DNA of 64,000 nucleotides from Niveibacterium microcysteis (GTDB lineage: Bacteria; Pseudomonadota; Gammaproteobacteria; Burkholderiales; Rhodocyclaceae). The position numbers and the translations under genes were made by a program. Shown one piece after another: positions 8,861-17,685 of the stretch (the first letter of the stretch is position 1; the number at the start of each line of letters is the position of its first letter). The notes under the pieces were generated by a model. The model was not told where the DNA came from. It saw nothing but the letters and a program-made list of their open reading frames with translations, and searched no databases. The stretch lies in NCBI RefSeq assembly GCF_017161445.1, contig NZ_CP071060.1, positions 62,001-126,000 of the forward strand. The letters are read 5' to 3'.

Positions 8861-9331
8861 TCAGCTCTCCAGCAGGCTGCGCAGCATCCAGGCGTTCTTC
8901 TCATGCACCTGCATGCGTTGCGTCAGCAGGTCCGCACTCGGGCCGTCGTGCGCCGAATCCGCGAGCGGAAACACATGCCGCGCGGTGCGCACCACCGACT
9001 CTTGCCCGGCCACCAGATGGCGGATCATGTCGAGTGCCGACAGCCCGTCGGCCGGCTCGCCGATCGAGCTCAGGCGTGCATACGCCGAGTAGGTGCCGGG
9101 CGCGGGATGGCCGAGTGCGCGGATCCGCTCGGCGATCAGGTCCACCGCCAGCGCCAGTTCGGTGTACTGCGCCTCGAACATCAGGTGCAGCGTGTTGAAC
9201 ATCGGGCCCTTCACGTTCCAGTGGAAGTTGTGCGTGGTCAGGTAGAGCGTGTAGGTGTCCGCCAAAAGGCGTGACAGCCCGTCCGCGATGCGCGCGCGGT
9301 CGCTGTCGTTGATGCCGATATCGATGCTCAT
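8861..9331 (-). CDS. dps: Dps-family ferritin-like DNA-protection protein
   Basis: 156 residues. Dps forms a 12-mer that oxidises and stores iron with peroxide and protects DNA. Seen: the ferroxidase motif THNFHWNVKGPMFNTLHLMF near residues 31-50 (His and acidic ligands), DLIAERIRALGHPAPGTYS, and the C-terminal helix HEKNAWMLRSLLES. The ATG at 9331 has an AGGAGA site; in-frame codons further upstream would add non-family sequence. The gene is divergent from the response-regulator operon and convergent with the S9 peptidase. OxyR control, known for E. coli dps, is possible given oxyR at 16.6 kb, but I did not identify a binding site. Confidence 0.95.
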   Translation of the reverse strand: MSIDIGINDSDRARIADGLSRLLADTYTLYLTTHNFHWNVKGPMFNTLHLMFEAQYTELALAVDLIAERIRALGHPAPGTYSAYARLSSIGEPADGLSALDMIRHLVAGQESVVRTARHVFPLADSAHDGPSADLLTQRMQVHEKNAWMLRSLLES

Positions 9332-9545
9332 GCGGTTTCTCCTGCGTTTGTGCGCGATCGGCTGGCATCGCGCCCCGATCTGCCTACACTGAAGCCTAGA
9401 CGCCCGCGTCTGCCCCGCCCAATTGAGGGTGTGGATGCTTCGCATAGTGCAGGGCTATCGTGACCGCCGCCGCGCCTGAAGCTGATACCCCTCAAGGCGG
9501 AACTCGATTCACCCGATAAGCATGGTGGGAAATCTGGGGGAAGCG

Positions 9546-10685
9546 ATGCAAAACGAACATGACGTCGGGCTGGTGCTCGTCATCGATGACGATGCCCTGA
9601 TCCGGGAGATGGTGACCGATGCGCTGGAGCCCGCCTGGCGCGTGGCCGGCGCGCAGGACGCGAGCCAGGGTTTGCACATGGCGGCCGAACTTCAGCCGGC
9701 CCTGATCCTGCTGGATGTGCAGATGCCGGGTATCGATGGTTTCGAGGCCTGCCGTCGGCTGAAGGACGATTTCGCGACTTCCGACATCCCGGTGCTGTTC
9801 CTCTCAGGCCTCAACACGCTGGAGGACCGGCTCGCGGGGCTGGAAGCTGGCGCAGAGGATTTCATCGCCAAGCCCTTCGACGCAATCGAGCTCAACGCGC
9901 GGGTGCAGGGCATCGTGCGCCAGCTCGCCGAGCGCAAGCGCCTTGCCGCAAGCGCCCAGAGCGCCTTCAGCACCGCTTTCACCGCGATGAGCAGCGCCGG
10001 TGAGCTGGGCGTGGTGATCGAATTCATGCGCAGCGGCTTTGGCTGCACCGACTACGATGCGCTCGCGACGGCGGTGTTCGCCGCGCTCACGCAGTATGGG
10101 CTGGATGGCGCGCTGAGCCTGCGTGGCAGCGCCGCGCCGCTGATCCGCACCTCTCAGGGCGAAGCCAGCGCGATGGAAGCGGGCGTGCTGGCACTGATGG
10201 GCGGGCAGGACCGAATCGTCAGCCTTGGCCGCCGCGCGGCCTTCAACTACCCCGGGGTAACGCTGCTGGTGAAGAACATGCCGCTCGACGACCCGGACCG
10301 CGCGGGGCGCCTGCGCGACCATCTCGCGATTCTGGCTGAGGCCGCCTCGGCGCGCGTTCGCGCGCTCGATGCCGACGCGGCGGTGCGGCTGCGCGAGCGC
10401 CAGTTGCGCGAGATGCTGGACGAGACGCGCCGGGCGATCGACGCCATCGAAGCGCAGCGGCGCGCGCAGCGCGGCGCCATCACGGTGGCGCTGGAAACCA
10501 TGCTGCACGGCACCGAGCGCGAGTTCCTGCACATGGGCCTGAGTGAATCGCAGGAAGAACGCGTCGCGATGTTGCTGCGCGCGGCGACCTACGAAGTATC
10601 CAACGTCTACGACAGCGCGGACGACGCCAGCGCCGGCCTTCGCGCACTTGCCGCGCGCCTGGCGCAGGAGACCGGCACCGCATAA
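9546..10685 (+). CDS. Response regulator with unassigned C-terminal region
   Basis: 379 residues from the ATG at 9546 (GGGGGAA just upstream); an in-frame ATG at 9522 is the alternative. Seen: a receiver domain (about residues 8-120) with the acidic pair at 14-16, phospho-acceptor Asp57 in LILLDVQMPG and Lys in IAKPFD. The remaining 250 residues match no output domain I recognise; they contain an alpha/beta-looking region (about 150-265) and a long helix with many Arg/Glu (about 275-340), reminiscent of a sensor-like or dimerisation element. First gene of a three-gene operon with an HD-GYP protein (17 bases on) and a hybrid kinase, so probably a phosphorelay target. Confidence 0.85.
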   Translation: MQNEHDVGLVLVIDDDALIREMVTDALEPAWRVAGAQDASQGLHMAAELQPALILLDVQMPGIDGFEACRRLKDDFATSDIPVLFLSGLNTLEDRLAGLEAGAEDFIAKPFDAIELNARVQGIVRQLAERKRLAASAQSAFSTAFTAMSSAGELGVVIEFMRSGFGCTDYDALATAVFAALTQYGLDGALSLRGSAAPLIRTSQGEASAMEAGVLALMGGQDRIVSLGRRAAFNYPGVTLLVKNMPLDDPDRAGRLRDHLAILAEAASARVRALDADAAVRLRERQLREMLDETRRAIDAIEAQRRAQRGAITVALETMLHGTEREFLHMGLSESQEERVAMLLRAATYEVSNVYDSADDASAGLRALAARLAQETGTA

Positions 10686-10702
10686 GCGGGGGAGGGCACA
10701 TC

Positions 10703-11749
10703 ATGTCCGCGAACGGCTACCACCTGCTGGTTGTCGATGACGATCCGCTCGCTCGAGCGGTGGCGAGCGACTGTCTCGACGAAGTGGGCATCCGTGTCAC
10801 CGAATGCACCGACGGCGCCGCGGCCTTGGCCCTGCTGGGCTCGCAGCATTTCGACGCGGTGCTGCTGGACCGCCACATGCCCGGCATGTCGGGTGACGAA
10901 GTCTGTCGCAGGATTCGCCATGATCTGGGCGACGCAATGTTGCCGATCCTGATGCTCACCGGGGACTCCGGCAGCCAGGATCTCGCTGCCGCGCTCGATG
11001 CCGGCGCCACCGACTTCATCCGCAAGCCTTTCGATCCGGTGGAACTGCATGCGCGCGTGCGCGCGGCGGTCGAGCACAAACGCCTCACCGACCAGCTTGA
11101 TAACGCGGAAACCATGCTCTTCGCGCTCGCCCGCATGGTCGAGGCGAAGGACGAGAACACCGGTGACCACTGCAGCCGGCTGGCGCACAACTCGGTCGAG
11201 TTCGGCCGTGCGCTGGGGCTCGCCGAAGCCGATCTGCAGGCCTTGCGCCGTGGTGGCGTGCTGCACGACATCGGCAAGCTGGGCATCCCGGACGCGATCC
11301 TGATGAAGCCGGCGAAGCTCACCGACGACGAATGGAAGGTGATGCGGCAGCACACGCTGATCGGCGCGCGGCTGTGCTCGCCGCTCAAGAGCATGGCGCG
11401 CACCGTGCCGATCATCCGCTCGCACCACGAGCGCTGGGATGGCAGTGGCTATCCGGATGGCCTCGCGGGCGAGGCGATTCCGCTGCTGGCGCGCGTGTTC
11501 CAGATCGTTGATATCTACGATGCGCTGGCCTATGCCCGCCCCTACAAGCCGGCCTTGCCGCAGACCGAGGTGCTGCGCATCCTGCGCGACGAGGGCGCGC
11601 GTGGCTGGCGCGACCCGCAGTTGCTTGCGGTCTTCCTCGACCTGTTGGCGCGCGACCCGGACATCTTCGCTTCGTCGGCCCCCGAGGCGGGCGATCTCGG
11701 CCGCGCGGTGTTCGCCGACATCGCCGGCCTGGGCCGCGGCGCGGGTTAG
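10703..11749 (+). CDS. Response regulator with HD-GYP c-di-GMP phosphodiesterase domain
   Basis: 348 residues, RpfG-like layout. Degrades cyclic di-GMP when activated by phosphorylation. Seen: a receiver (about residues 6-120) with Asp56 in AVLLDRHMPG and Lys108 in RKPFDP; then an HD-GYP domain (about 135-335) with HDIGK (His188-Asp189), HTLIGARLC, and HHERWDGSGYPDGL (His241/His242; G-Y-P at 249-251), all metal-site motifs intact. A GGGGGAGG ribosome site precedes the ATG. It lies between the unassigned response regulator and the hybrid kinase, the likely source of its phosphate. Confidence 0.93.
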   Translation: MSANGYHLLVVDDDPLARAVASDCLDEVGIRVTECTDGAAALALLGSQHFDAVLLDRHMPGMSGDEVCRRIRHDLGDAMLPILMLTGDSGSQDLAAALDAGATDFIRKPFDPVELHARVRAAVEHKRLTDQLDNAETMLFALARMVEAKDENTGDHCSRLAHNSVEFGRALGLAEADLQALRRGGVLHDIGKLGIPDAILMKPAKLTDDEWKVMRQHTLIGARLCSPLKSMARTVPIIRSHHERWDGSGYPDGLAGEAIPLLARVFQIVDIYDALAYARPYKPALPQTEVLRILRDEGARGWRDPQLLAVFLDLLARDPDIFASSAPEAGDLGRAVFADIAGLGRGAG

Positions 11750-11764
11750 GCGGGCCGCGCAGCC

Positions 11765-14700
11765 GTGGTCGGCAGTACGCCCAAACCGAGGCTGTTCAGC
11801 TCGATTCGCGCCCGCCTGCTGGGCTGGCTGCTGCTGAGCAGTCTGGTGCCCACGGCGCTGACCGCCTATTTCGTCATTTCCAGCCTCGAAGAGCAGATCG
11901 GCAGTGCCACCGGCCAGCGTATGGACGAGGTGGCGCAGGGGCGCGAGCGGGCCTTGCGCGCATGGATCGAGCAGGTGCTCAACGACGGCCGCGTGTTCGC
12001 CGCGCTGCCGGCGACTGCTCAGTGTCTCGAAAGCCTGTCGCGCGCGCTCGACCGAGGCGACGCCGACAGCGCGGACTACCGCAAGCGCGATGCGGAGTGC
12101 CTCGCCACCCTCAATTTCATCGGCCTTTCCTTCCTCTACGACGTGATGCTGGTCGATCGCGACGGCCGCGTCGTGATGTCGCAGCAGAAGGAAACGCCCC
12201 CCTCCACTTCGCTCTTCGTGGGCGCCGCCACGTCGGGCGCGACGCGCCTCGCGCAGGGCCTGCATACCGCGATTGACGAGCAGGGTGCGAGCTTCGTGCC
12301 GCATGAGATGTATGCCCCCACCGGCGCGGAATCCGCCTTCGCCACGATACCGATCGTGCGCGGGGCGGAAGTGCTTGGCGTGCTGGTGCTGCAGCTCAAC
12401 AACCGAGAATTCCTGCGGCCGCTCGAAGCCGGCATGGCCGACACCCGCAGCGGCGAGCTGTTGCTGCTGCGCCGGGAAGGCAAGGGCGAAGTGCTGGTGC
12501 TTACGCCACCGCGTGGCCATCCGGAGCTCGCCTTCACGCAACGCTTCAACCTGGCAGGCACGCGTGGCCTCAGTCTGCAGGCTGCACTCGCTGGCCCGGC
12601 TGGGCGCGGGCTGACGCAGGGCGACCGCGGCGAGCCGGTGTTCGCGGCGTGGCGCCCCTTGCCCGACTACGGCTGGGGCCTGGTGGCGCGCATCGGGGCG
12701 GAAGAAGCGCTGGCGCCGGTGCGCGCGATCAAGCTGGCCTTGCTGCCTATCGTCGCGGGCTTGCTGCTCGCCACCGCCGCGATCGCGATCGTGCTCGGCT
12801 GGCGCCTGGTGCGCCCGCTGCAGCGCTTTACCGCCTTCAGCCGGGAAGTGGCGGCGGGCAATCTGGGGGGCGAGGTGGGCTATGCCGGCCACGATGAACT
12901 GGGCGAGCTCGCGAGCACCTTGAACGCGATGTCAGCACGCCTGGCGTACTCGACGGCCTCGTTGCAGCGCGCGAAGGGCATGCTCGAGGTGCGCGTGGCC
13001 GAGCGAACCGCCGAGCTCACCGAGAAGGCGCAGAACCTCGAAGCGGCAGAGCGCGTCGCGAACCTGGGGCACTGGGAAACCGACTGGCGCAACGGGCGGC
13101 GCTACTGGTCACCGCAGGTCTATCGCATTCTCGGGCTGCGGCCCGGCAATCCCGATCCGGCTGCCTTCCGCCAGCGCATCCACAAAGACGATCGAGCCCT
13201 TGTGTCGGAAGTCATCGAACGCGCGTGTGCGGACGGCAAGCGCTTCTCGATCGAGTTTCGCCTTGCGATGGACGACGGCAGCATCCGCTGGGTGCGCGAG
13301 GAAGGCGACACCGCCCTCGACGATGAAGGGCGGCCCGCGAAGAGTGTCGGCATCGTCATCGACATCACCGAGCGCCAACTGGCGGAACAGGCCTTGCGGC
13401 GTTCCGAGGCGAGTGCCCGTTCGGTGCTGGAGGCTGCGCAGGAAGGCATCATCATCATCAGCCGGGCCGATCGCTCGATACTCTATGCGAACCCCGCTGC
13501 CGAGCGCATGTTCGGGCGCGGCAAGGATGAACTGCTCGGCTTCCCGACCACCGTGCTCTACCCGGAGGACGCGCGCAAACAGGTCGAGGCCGAGTTCAGC
13601 GCGCTGATCCGCGCCCACGGCGGGCGCGCGAGCAACCTGCCGGCGGTGCGCAGCAACGGCGAGCGCTTCGTGGTCGACATCTTCGCGTCGGAGATCCGCT
13701 ACGAGGAGCGCGCGGCGATGTTCGGTTTCTTCACCGACGTGACCGAACTTCGCGCCGCAGAAGCCGAACGTGCGCGGCTCGAACAGGAGCTGATCGAGGC
13801 GCGCGCGCTGCGCGCCGAAGTGCGCGCCGAAACGATCCTCGATGCGGTGGACGAAGGTGTCGTCGAGGTCGATAGCGAAGGCCATGTTCGCTACATGAAC
13901 CAGACCGCGCTGCGTACCTTTGGCGTAAGCGCGGAGGCGGTGATCGGGCGCCATTACCGCGATGCCGTGCCGCTGGAGATTCCCGATCATCCCGCCGATA
14001 CGGACGGCCCGTTTGCGCATGTGCTGCGCACGGGCGAGCCGGTCTCGGGCGAGGGTGCGACAGTGCGCATGGCCGATGGCGGCGCGCTGCGCGCGGCCTA
14101 CTACATCCGCCCGCTCGCGGCGGCGGCCGGCAGCGGCGTGTTGCTGGTGTTCCGCGACATCACCGAGCGCGAGCGCCAGCAGCTACGTCTGCAGTTGATG
14201 TCCAGTGCGGTCGAGCAGAGCGCCTCTGCGATCCTGATCACCGACACCGACGGGCACATCGAATATGTGAACCCGAAATTCTGCGCGCTCTACGGCTTCG
14301 AGCCGAGCGAACTGATCGGCGAGACGCCGCGTCGGCTCAAGTCCGGCCACACGACCGCGGCCGAGTATCAGGGCCTCTGGCGCACGATTCTGGGCGGTGG
14401 CGAATGGCACGGCGAATTCCTGAATCTGCGCAAGGACGGTGAAGCACGCTGGGTGGCCGCGGCGATCGCGTCGCTGCGCGATCCGGACGGCCGACCGACG
14501 CATTTCATCGGTGTGCATGAGGACATCACCGAACGCAAGGCGATCGAGTCGGAGCTCACGCAGGCGCGTGAGGTGGCGGAAACCGCCGCACGCGCGAAGA
14601 GCGAGTTTCTCGCCCGCATGAGCCACGAGATCCGCACGCCGATGAACGCCATCATCGGGCTGTCCGACCTCGCCCTGCAGGGCCCGCTGGCCTTGCGCGA

Positions 14701-16582
14701 GCGCGACTTCATCATCAAGGTGAATCGCTCCGCGCAATCGCTGCTGGGCATCATCAACGATGTGCTGGACTTCTCGCGCATCGACGCCGGCCGGCTCGAG
14801 CTCGAATCGGTCGAGTTCGCGCTCGACGATGTGCTGCAACACCTCGCCGACATGGTGCACACGCGGGTACATGACGGTGTCGAGCTCTACTTCGATACGC
14901 CGCCTGAGGTGCCGGCACGCTTCGTCGGCGATCCGCTGCGGCTCGGGCAGGTGCTCGTCAACCTTTGCAGCAACGCGACCAAGTTCACGCGTACCGGCTT
15001 CATCGCGGTGCGCGTCCGCTGCGTGGAGGCGACGCCGGGGACGGTGACGCTGGGCTTTGAGGTTGAAGACAGTGGCGACGGCATCCCCGCCGATCGCCTG
15101 CCGCTGCTGTTCGATGCGTTCTCGCAGGCCGAGGCCTCGATTGCGCGGCGCTTCGGCGGCTCTGGTCTCGGGCTGGCGATCTGTCGTCAGCTGGTGCGCC
15201 TGATGGGCGGCGAGATCCGGGTGCGCAGCACCGAAGGCGTTGGCAGTAGCTTCGCGTTTACGGTGCAACTGGGGCGGGTCGGCAGCGCAGCCGAGTTCCC
15301 GATGCCCGGCGCGCTGGTGGGCCGACGCGTGCTGTGGGCTGCACCACCGAGCCGCGGCCGCGAGCTGCTGCGCGAGCGCTGTGTGGAACTCGGGCTGGAG
15401 GTCTCGCTCGCCGACAGCATGCCGGCGCTGTGTCACGCGATCGACGCTGCACGTGAGCAAGGCTCGCCATACGACGTGCTGCTGGTCGACTGCGGCCTTC
15501 CGGGCGACGTGCTTCCTGCGTGGCGTTGTGCCGCGCCGCCGCCGCTTGTGAACGTGTGCAGCGGCAGTTCATGCGCCGAGTTCGAATTGCACCTCGCGAC
15601 GACCGGCCTTTGCACCATTCAACGCCTTGACCGCCCGGTCACACGCAAGGCCCTTGTGGTCGCACTGACCAGGGCGCTCGGTTGTGAGGACGCGCCGGCA
15701 CCCGAGGTGCGTCGGCACACCGCAGCCGAAGCGCTTGCTGCGCTTGCAGGCAGCCGCGTGCTGGTGGTCGACGACGCCGAACTCAATCAGGAAGTGGCGC
15801 GCGAATACCTGCAGAGCGTCGGCGTCAGTGTCGCGCTGGCGAGCAACGGCGCCGAGGCGGTCGCGATGCTGGCCCAGCAGCGTTTCGACGCGGTACTGAT
15901 GGATTGCCAGATGCCGGTGATGGATGGCTATGCGGCAACACGCGCCCTGCGCCAGCAAGACGCACTGGCGAGTCTGCCGATCATCGCGCTCACGGCCAAT
16001 GCGCTCGCCGGCGAACGCGAGCGGGTTCTGGAGGCAGGCATGAACGACTTCATCTCCAAGCCGGTCGATCCGGAGCGCTTGTTCGACGTGCTGATGCGCT
16101 GGATCGCGCCACTTACACCTCCGCTGGCCGCAGCGCCGGCTCGCGCATCGATGCCGGCCATGCTGTCGGCCGCCGCGGCGGGAACCGGCGGGGCCCCGGG
16201 GGGTACTTCAACGCCCCCCGACGGCGTGCCGCCGCTGCCGGGCGTCGATACCGCAGTGGGTCTCGCCCGCGCGATGGGGCGACCGAAGACCTACCTGAAG
16301 TACCTGCGCATCTTCCACGAATCGCACGCCGGCTTTGCGGCCAACTTCGACGCCGCGCGCAGCGTGGGCGACGCAGCGCTCGCACAGCGGCTTGCGCATA
16401 CGCTGAAGAGCGGCGCCGCGAGCATCGGCGCGCTGGAGGTGGAAGCCGCCGCAATCGCGCTTGAGAGCCTGCTGCGCGAGGGTGGCGACGCCGCCGCGGT
16501 GAGCGCCGCACGCGACCGTCTGTGCGACGCCCTGACACCGCTGCTGGCGGCGCTCGCAGCGCTGCAGACGGCGACCGCCTGA
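11765..16582 (+). CDS. 1605-residue hybrid sensor histidine kinase (Cache-HAMP-4xPAS-HK-pseudoREC-REC-Hpt)
   Basis: Inner-membrane phosphorelay kinase. GTG start at 11765, 15 bases after the HD-GYP stop; no better start gives both membrane segments. Seen: TM1 (18-40), a periplasmic double-Cache-like sensor (about 41-315), TM2 (320-345), HAMP (346-399), four PAS domains (about 425-540, 545-660, 690-800, 808-925, three ending in a DITER motif), HisKA with His954 in MSHEIRTPMN, HATPase (about 1050-1170; DSGDGI and FGGSGLGLAI), a degenerate receiver (1186-1305: Asp1242 kept, acidic pocket lost, Lys replaced by Arg), a full receiver with Asp1380 in LMDCQMPVMDG, and a C-terminal Hpt with His1545 in AHTLKSGAAS. 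Probably drives the two response regulators upstream; ligand unknown. Confidence 0.92.
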   Translation: MVGSTPKPRLFSSIRARLLGWLLLSSLVPTALTAYFVISSLEEQIGSATGQRMDEVAQGRERALRAWIEQVLNDGRVFAALPATAQCLESLSRALDRGDADSADYRKRDAECLATLNFIGLSFLYDVMLVDRDGRVVMSQQKETPPSTSLFVGAATSGATRLAQGLHTAIDEQGASFVPHEMYAPTGAESAFATIPIVRGAEVLGVLVLQLNNREFLRPLEAGMADTRSGELLLLRREGKGEVLVLTPPRGHPELAFTQRFNLAGTRGLSLQAALAGPAGRGLTQGDRGEPVFAAWRPLPDYGWGLVARIGAEEALAPVRAIKLALLPIVAGLLLATAAIAIVLGWRLVRPLQRFTAFSREVAAGNLGGEVGYAGHDELGELASTLNAMSARLAYSTASLQRAKGMLEVRVAERTAELTEKAQNLEAAERVANLGHWETDWRNGRRYWSPQVYRILGLRPGNPDPAAFRQRIHKDDRALVSEVIERACADGKRFSIEFRLAMDDGSIRWVREEGDTALDDEGRPAKSVGIVIDITERQLAEQALRRSEASARSVLEAAQEGIIIISRADRSILYANPAAERMFGRGKDELLGFPTTVLYPEDARKQVEAEFSALIRAHGGRASNLPAVRSNGERFVVDIFASEIRYEERAAMFGFFTDVTELRAAEAERARLEQELIEARALRAEVRAETILDAVDEGVVEVDSEGHVRYMNQTALRTFGVSAEAVIGRHYRDAVPLEIPDHPADTDGPFAHVLRTGEPVSGEGATVRMADGGALRAAYYIRPLAAAAGSGVLLVFRDITERERQQLRLQLMSSAVEQSASAILITDTDGHIEYVNPKFCALYGFEPSELIGETPRRLKSGHTTAAEYQGLWRTILGGGEWHGEFLNLRKDGEARWVAAAIASLRDPDGRPTHFIGVHEDITERKAIESELTQAREVAETAARAKSEFLARMSHEIRTPMNAIIGLSDLALQGPLALRERDFIIKVNRSAQSLLGIINDVLDFSRIDAGRLELESVEFALDDVLQHLADMVHTRVHDGVELYFDTPPEVPARFVGDPLRLGQVLVNLCSNATKFTRTGFIAVRVRCVEATPGTVTLGFEVEDSGDGIPADRLPLLFDAFSQAEASIARRFGGSGLGLAICRQLVRLMGGEIRVRSTEGVGSSFAFTVQLGRVGSAAEFPMPGALVGRRVLWAAPPSRGRELLRERCVELGLEVSLADSMPALCHAIDAAREQGSPYDVLLVDCGLPGDVLPAWRCAAPPPLVNVCSGSSCAEFELHLATTGLCTIQRLDRPVTRKALVVALTRALGCEDAPAPEVRRHTAAEALAALAGSRVLVVDDAELNQEVAREYLQSVGVSVALASNGAEAVAMLAQQRFDAVLMDCQMPVMDGYAATRALRQQDALASLPIIALTANALAGERERVLEAGMNDFISKPVDPERLFDVLMRWIAPLTPPLAAAPARASMPAMLSAAAAGTGGAPGGTSTPPDGVPPLPGVDTAVGLARAMGRPKTYLKYLRIFHESHAGFAANFDAARSVGDAALAQRLAHTLKSGAASIGALEVEAAAIALESLLREGGDAAAVSAARDRLCDALTPLLAALAALQTATA

Positions 16583-16593
16583 GCGGCCCTTGC

Positions 16594-17517
16594 TCAGCGC
16601 AGCGGCTTGGTGCCCGGCAGCGCGGTGTCGAGCATCGCGCGCCGCAGCACGTCGATGATGCCGTTGCGCGGATAGGTCACACGCCACGCGATCGCCACCG
16701 TGCGATGCGGTTGCGGGTCGACGAAGGGGCGCACTTCGACCAGGCCGTGCGCGGTGTTCAGGCCGTCGGCGGCGGCGCTTGGCAGCACCGTCACGCCGAC
16801 GCCGGTCGCGACCATGTGGCGGATCGTTTCGAGCGAGCTGCCTTCCAGCGTCTTCTGCAAGCCGCTGCCGCCGTTCGGGTTGGCGCAGCGCGGGCAGGCT
16901 TCGAGCACCTGGTCGCGGAAGCAGTTGCCCGCACCCAGCAGCAGCAGCGGTTCTTCCATCAGCTTGCTGGCCGGCACCTCGGGCAGCGCGGCCCACGGGT
17001 GGCCCGGCGGCATCACGACGCGGAAGGGTTCGTCATACACCGCCTGCGCGACGATGCCGCTTTCCACGAAGGGCAGCGCGATCACGATCACGTCCAGCTC
17101 GCCGCGTTTGAGCGCCTCGGTGAGCTTGGCGGTGTAGTTTTCCTGGATGATCAGCGGCACGCGCGGCGCGCGCTCGCGCATCAGCGGAATCAGCCGCGGC
17201 AGCAGGTAGGGTGCGATCGTGTAGATCACGCCCAGGCGCAGCGGCCCGGACAGCGGGTCCTTGCCGGCTTCGGCGATCTCGCGCACCTGCTGCGCTTCCA
17301 TCAGCACGCGTTCGGCCTGCGCCACGATCTGCGCGCCGATTTCGGTCAGCTTGACGTCGGCCGCGCTGCGTTCGAACAGCATCACGCCGAGCTGGTCTTC
17401 AAGCTTCTTCACCGCCACCGACAGCGTGGGCTGGCTGACGTGGCATTTTTCCGCCGCGCGGCCAAAATGGCGTTCGCGTGCGAGGGACACGATGTAGCGC
17501 AGATCGGTGAGCGTCAC
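16594..17517 (-). CDS. oxyR: LysR-type peroxide regulator OxyR
   Basis: 307 residues from a GTG at 17517. OxyR senses hydrogen peroxide through a disulfide and switches on catalase, Ahp and dps genes. Seen: a LysR helix-turn-helix (about residues 4-62, RERHFGRAAEKCHVSQPTLS) and an effector domain with GNCFRDQVLEAC. With the GTG start the two cysteines fall at 199 and 208, the same numbers and spacing as the redox pair of E. coli OxyR, which supports both the start and the redox function. No strong ribosome site precedes it. It is divergent from the DegP-type protease gene, 168 bases away, and convergent with the hybrid kinase. Confidence 0.9.
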   Translation of the reverse strand: MTLTDLRYIVSLARERHFGRAAEKCHVSQPTLSVAVKKLEDQLGVMLFERSAADVKLTEIGAQIVAQAERVLMEAQQVREIAEAGKDPLSGPLRLGVIYTIAPYLLPRLIPLMRERAPRVPLIIQENYTAKLTEALKRGELDVIVIALPFVESGIVAQAVYDEPFRVVMPPGHPWAALPEVPASKLMEEPLLLLGAGNCFRDQVLEACPRCANPNGGSGLQKTLEGSSLETIRHMVATGVGVTVLPSAAADGLNTAHGLVEVRPFVDPQPHRTVAIAWRVTYPRNGIIDVLRRAMLDTALPGTKPLR

Positions 17518-17685
17518 GAAGCGATTCCGGTGCCGGGAGGGAGCCTGCGATTGTATCCCTGACGCCGTACCGGCTTGAAAATTGCAACAGGCATCCCCAG
17601 TTTGTAATGCCATGTAAGCGGCCGGATTGCGGTCGCCGGTGTCGCATCGATAATCCCACTTCCATTCCAATACGGAGATGCAAAG

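Noticed and set aside
10607..12892. 761-codon minus frame opposite the HD-GYP and kinase genes
   Set aside because: Overlaps two well-supported genes; Arg/Gln/His-rich composition typical of an antisense shadow.
17582..17608. Possible sigma-70 promoter for the DegP gene
   Set aside because: Spacer of 15 bases and weak hexamers; not sufficient to call.
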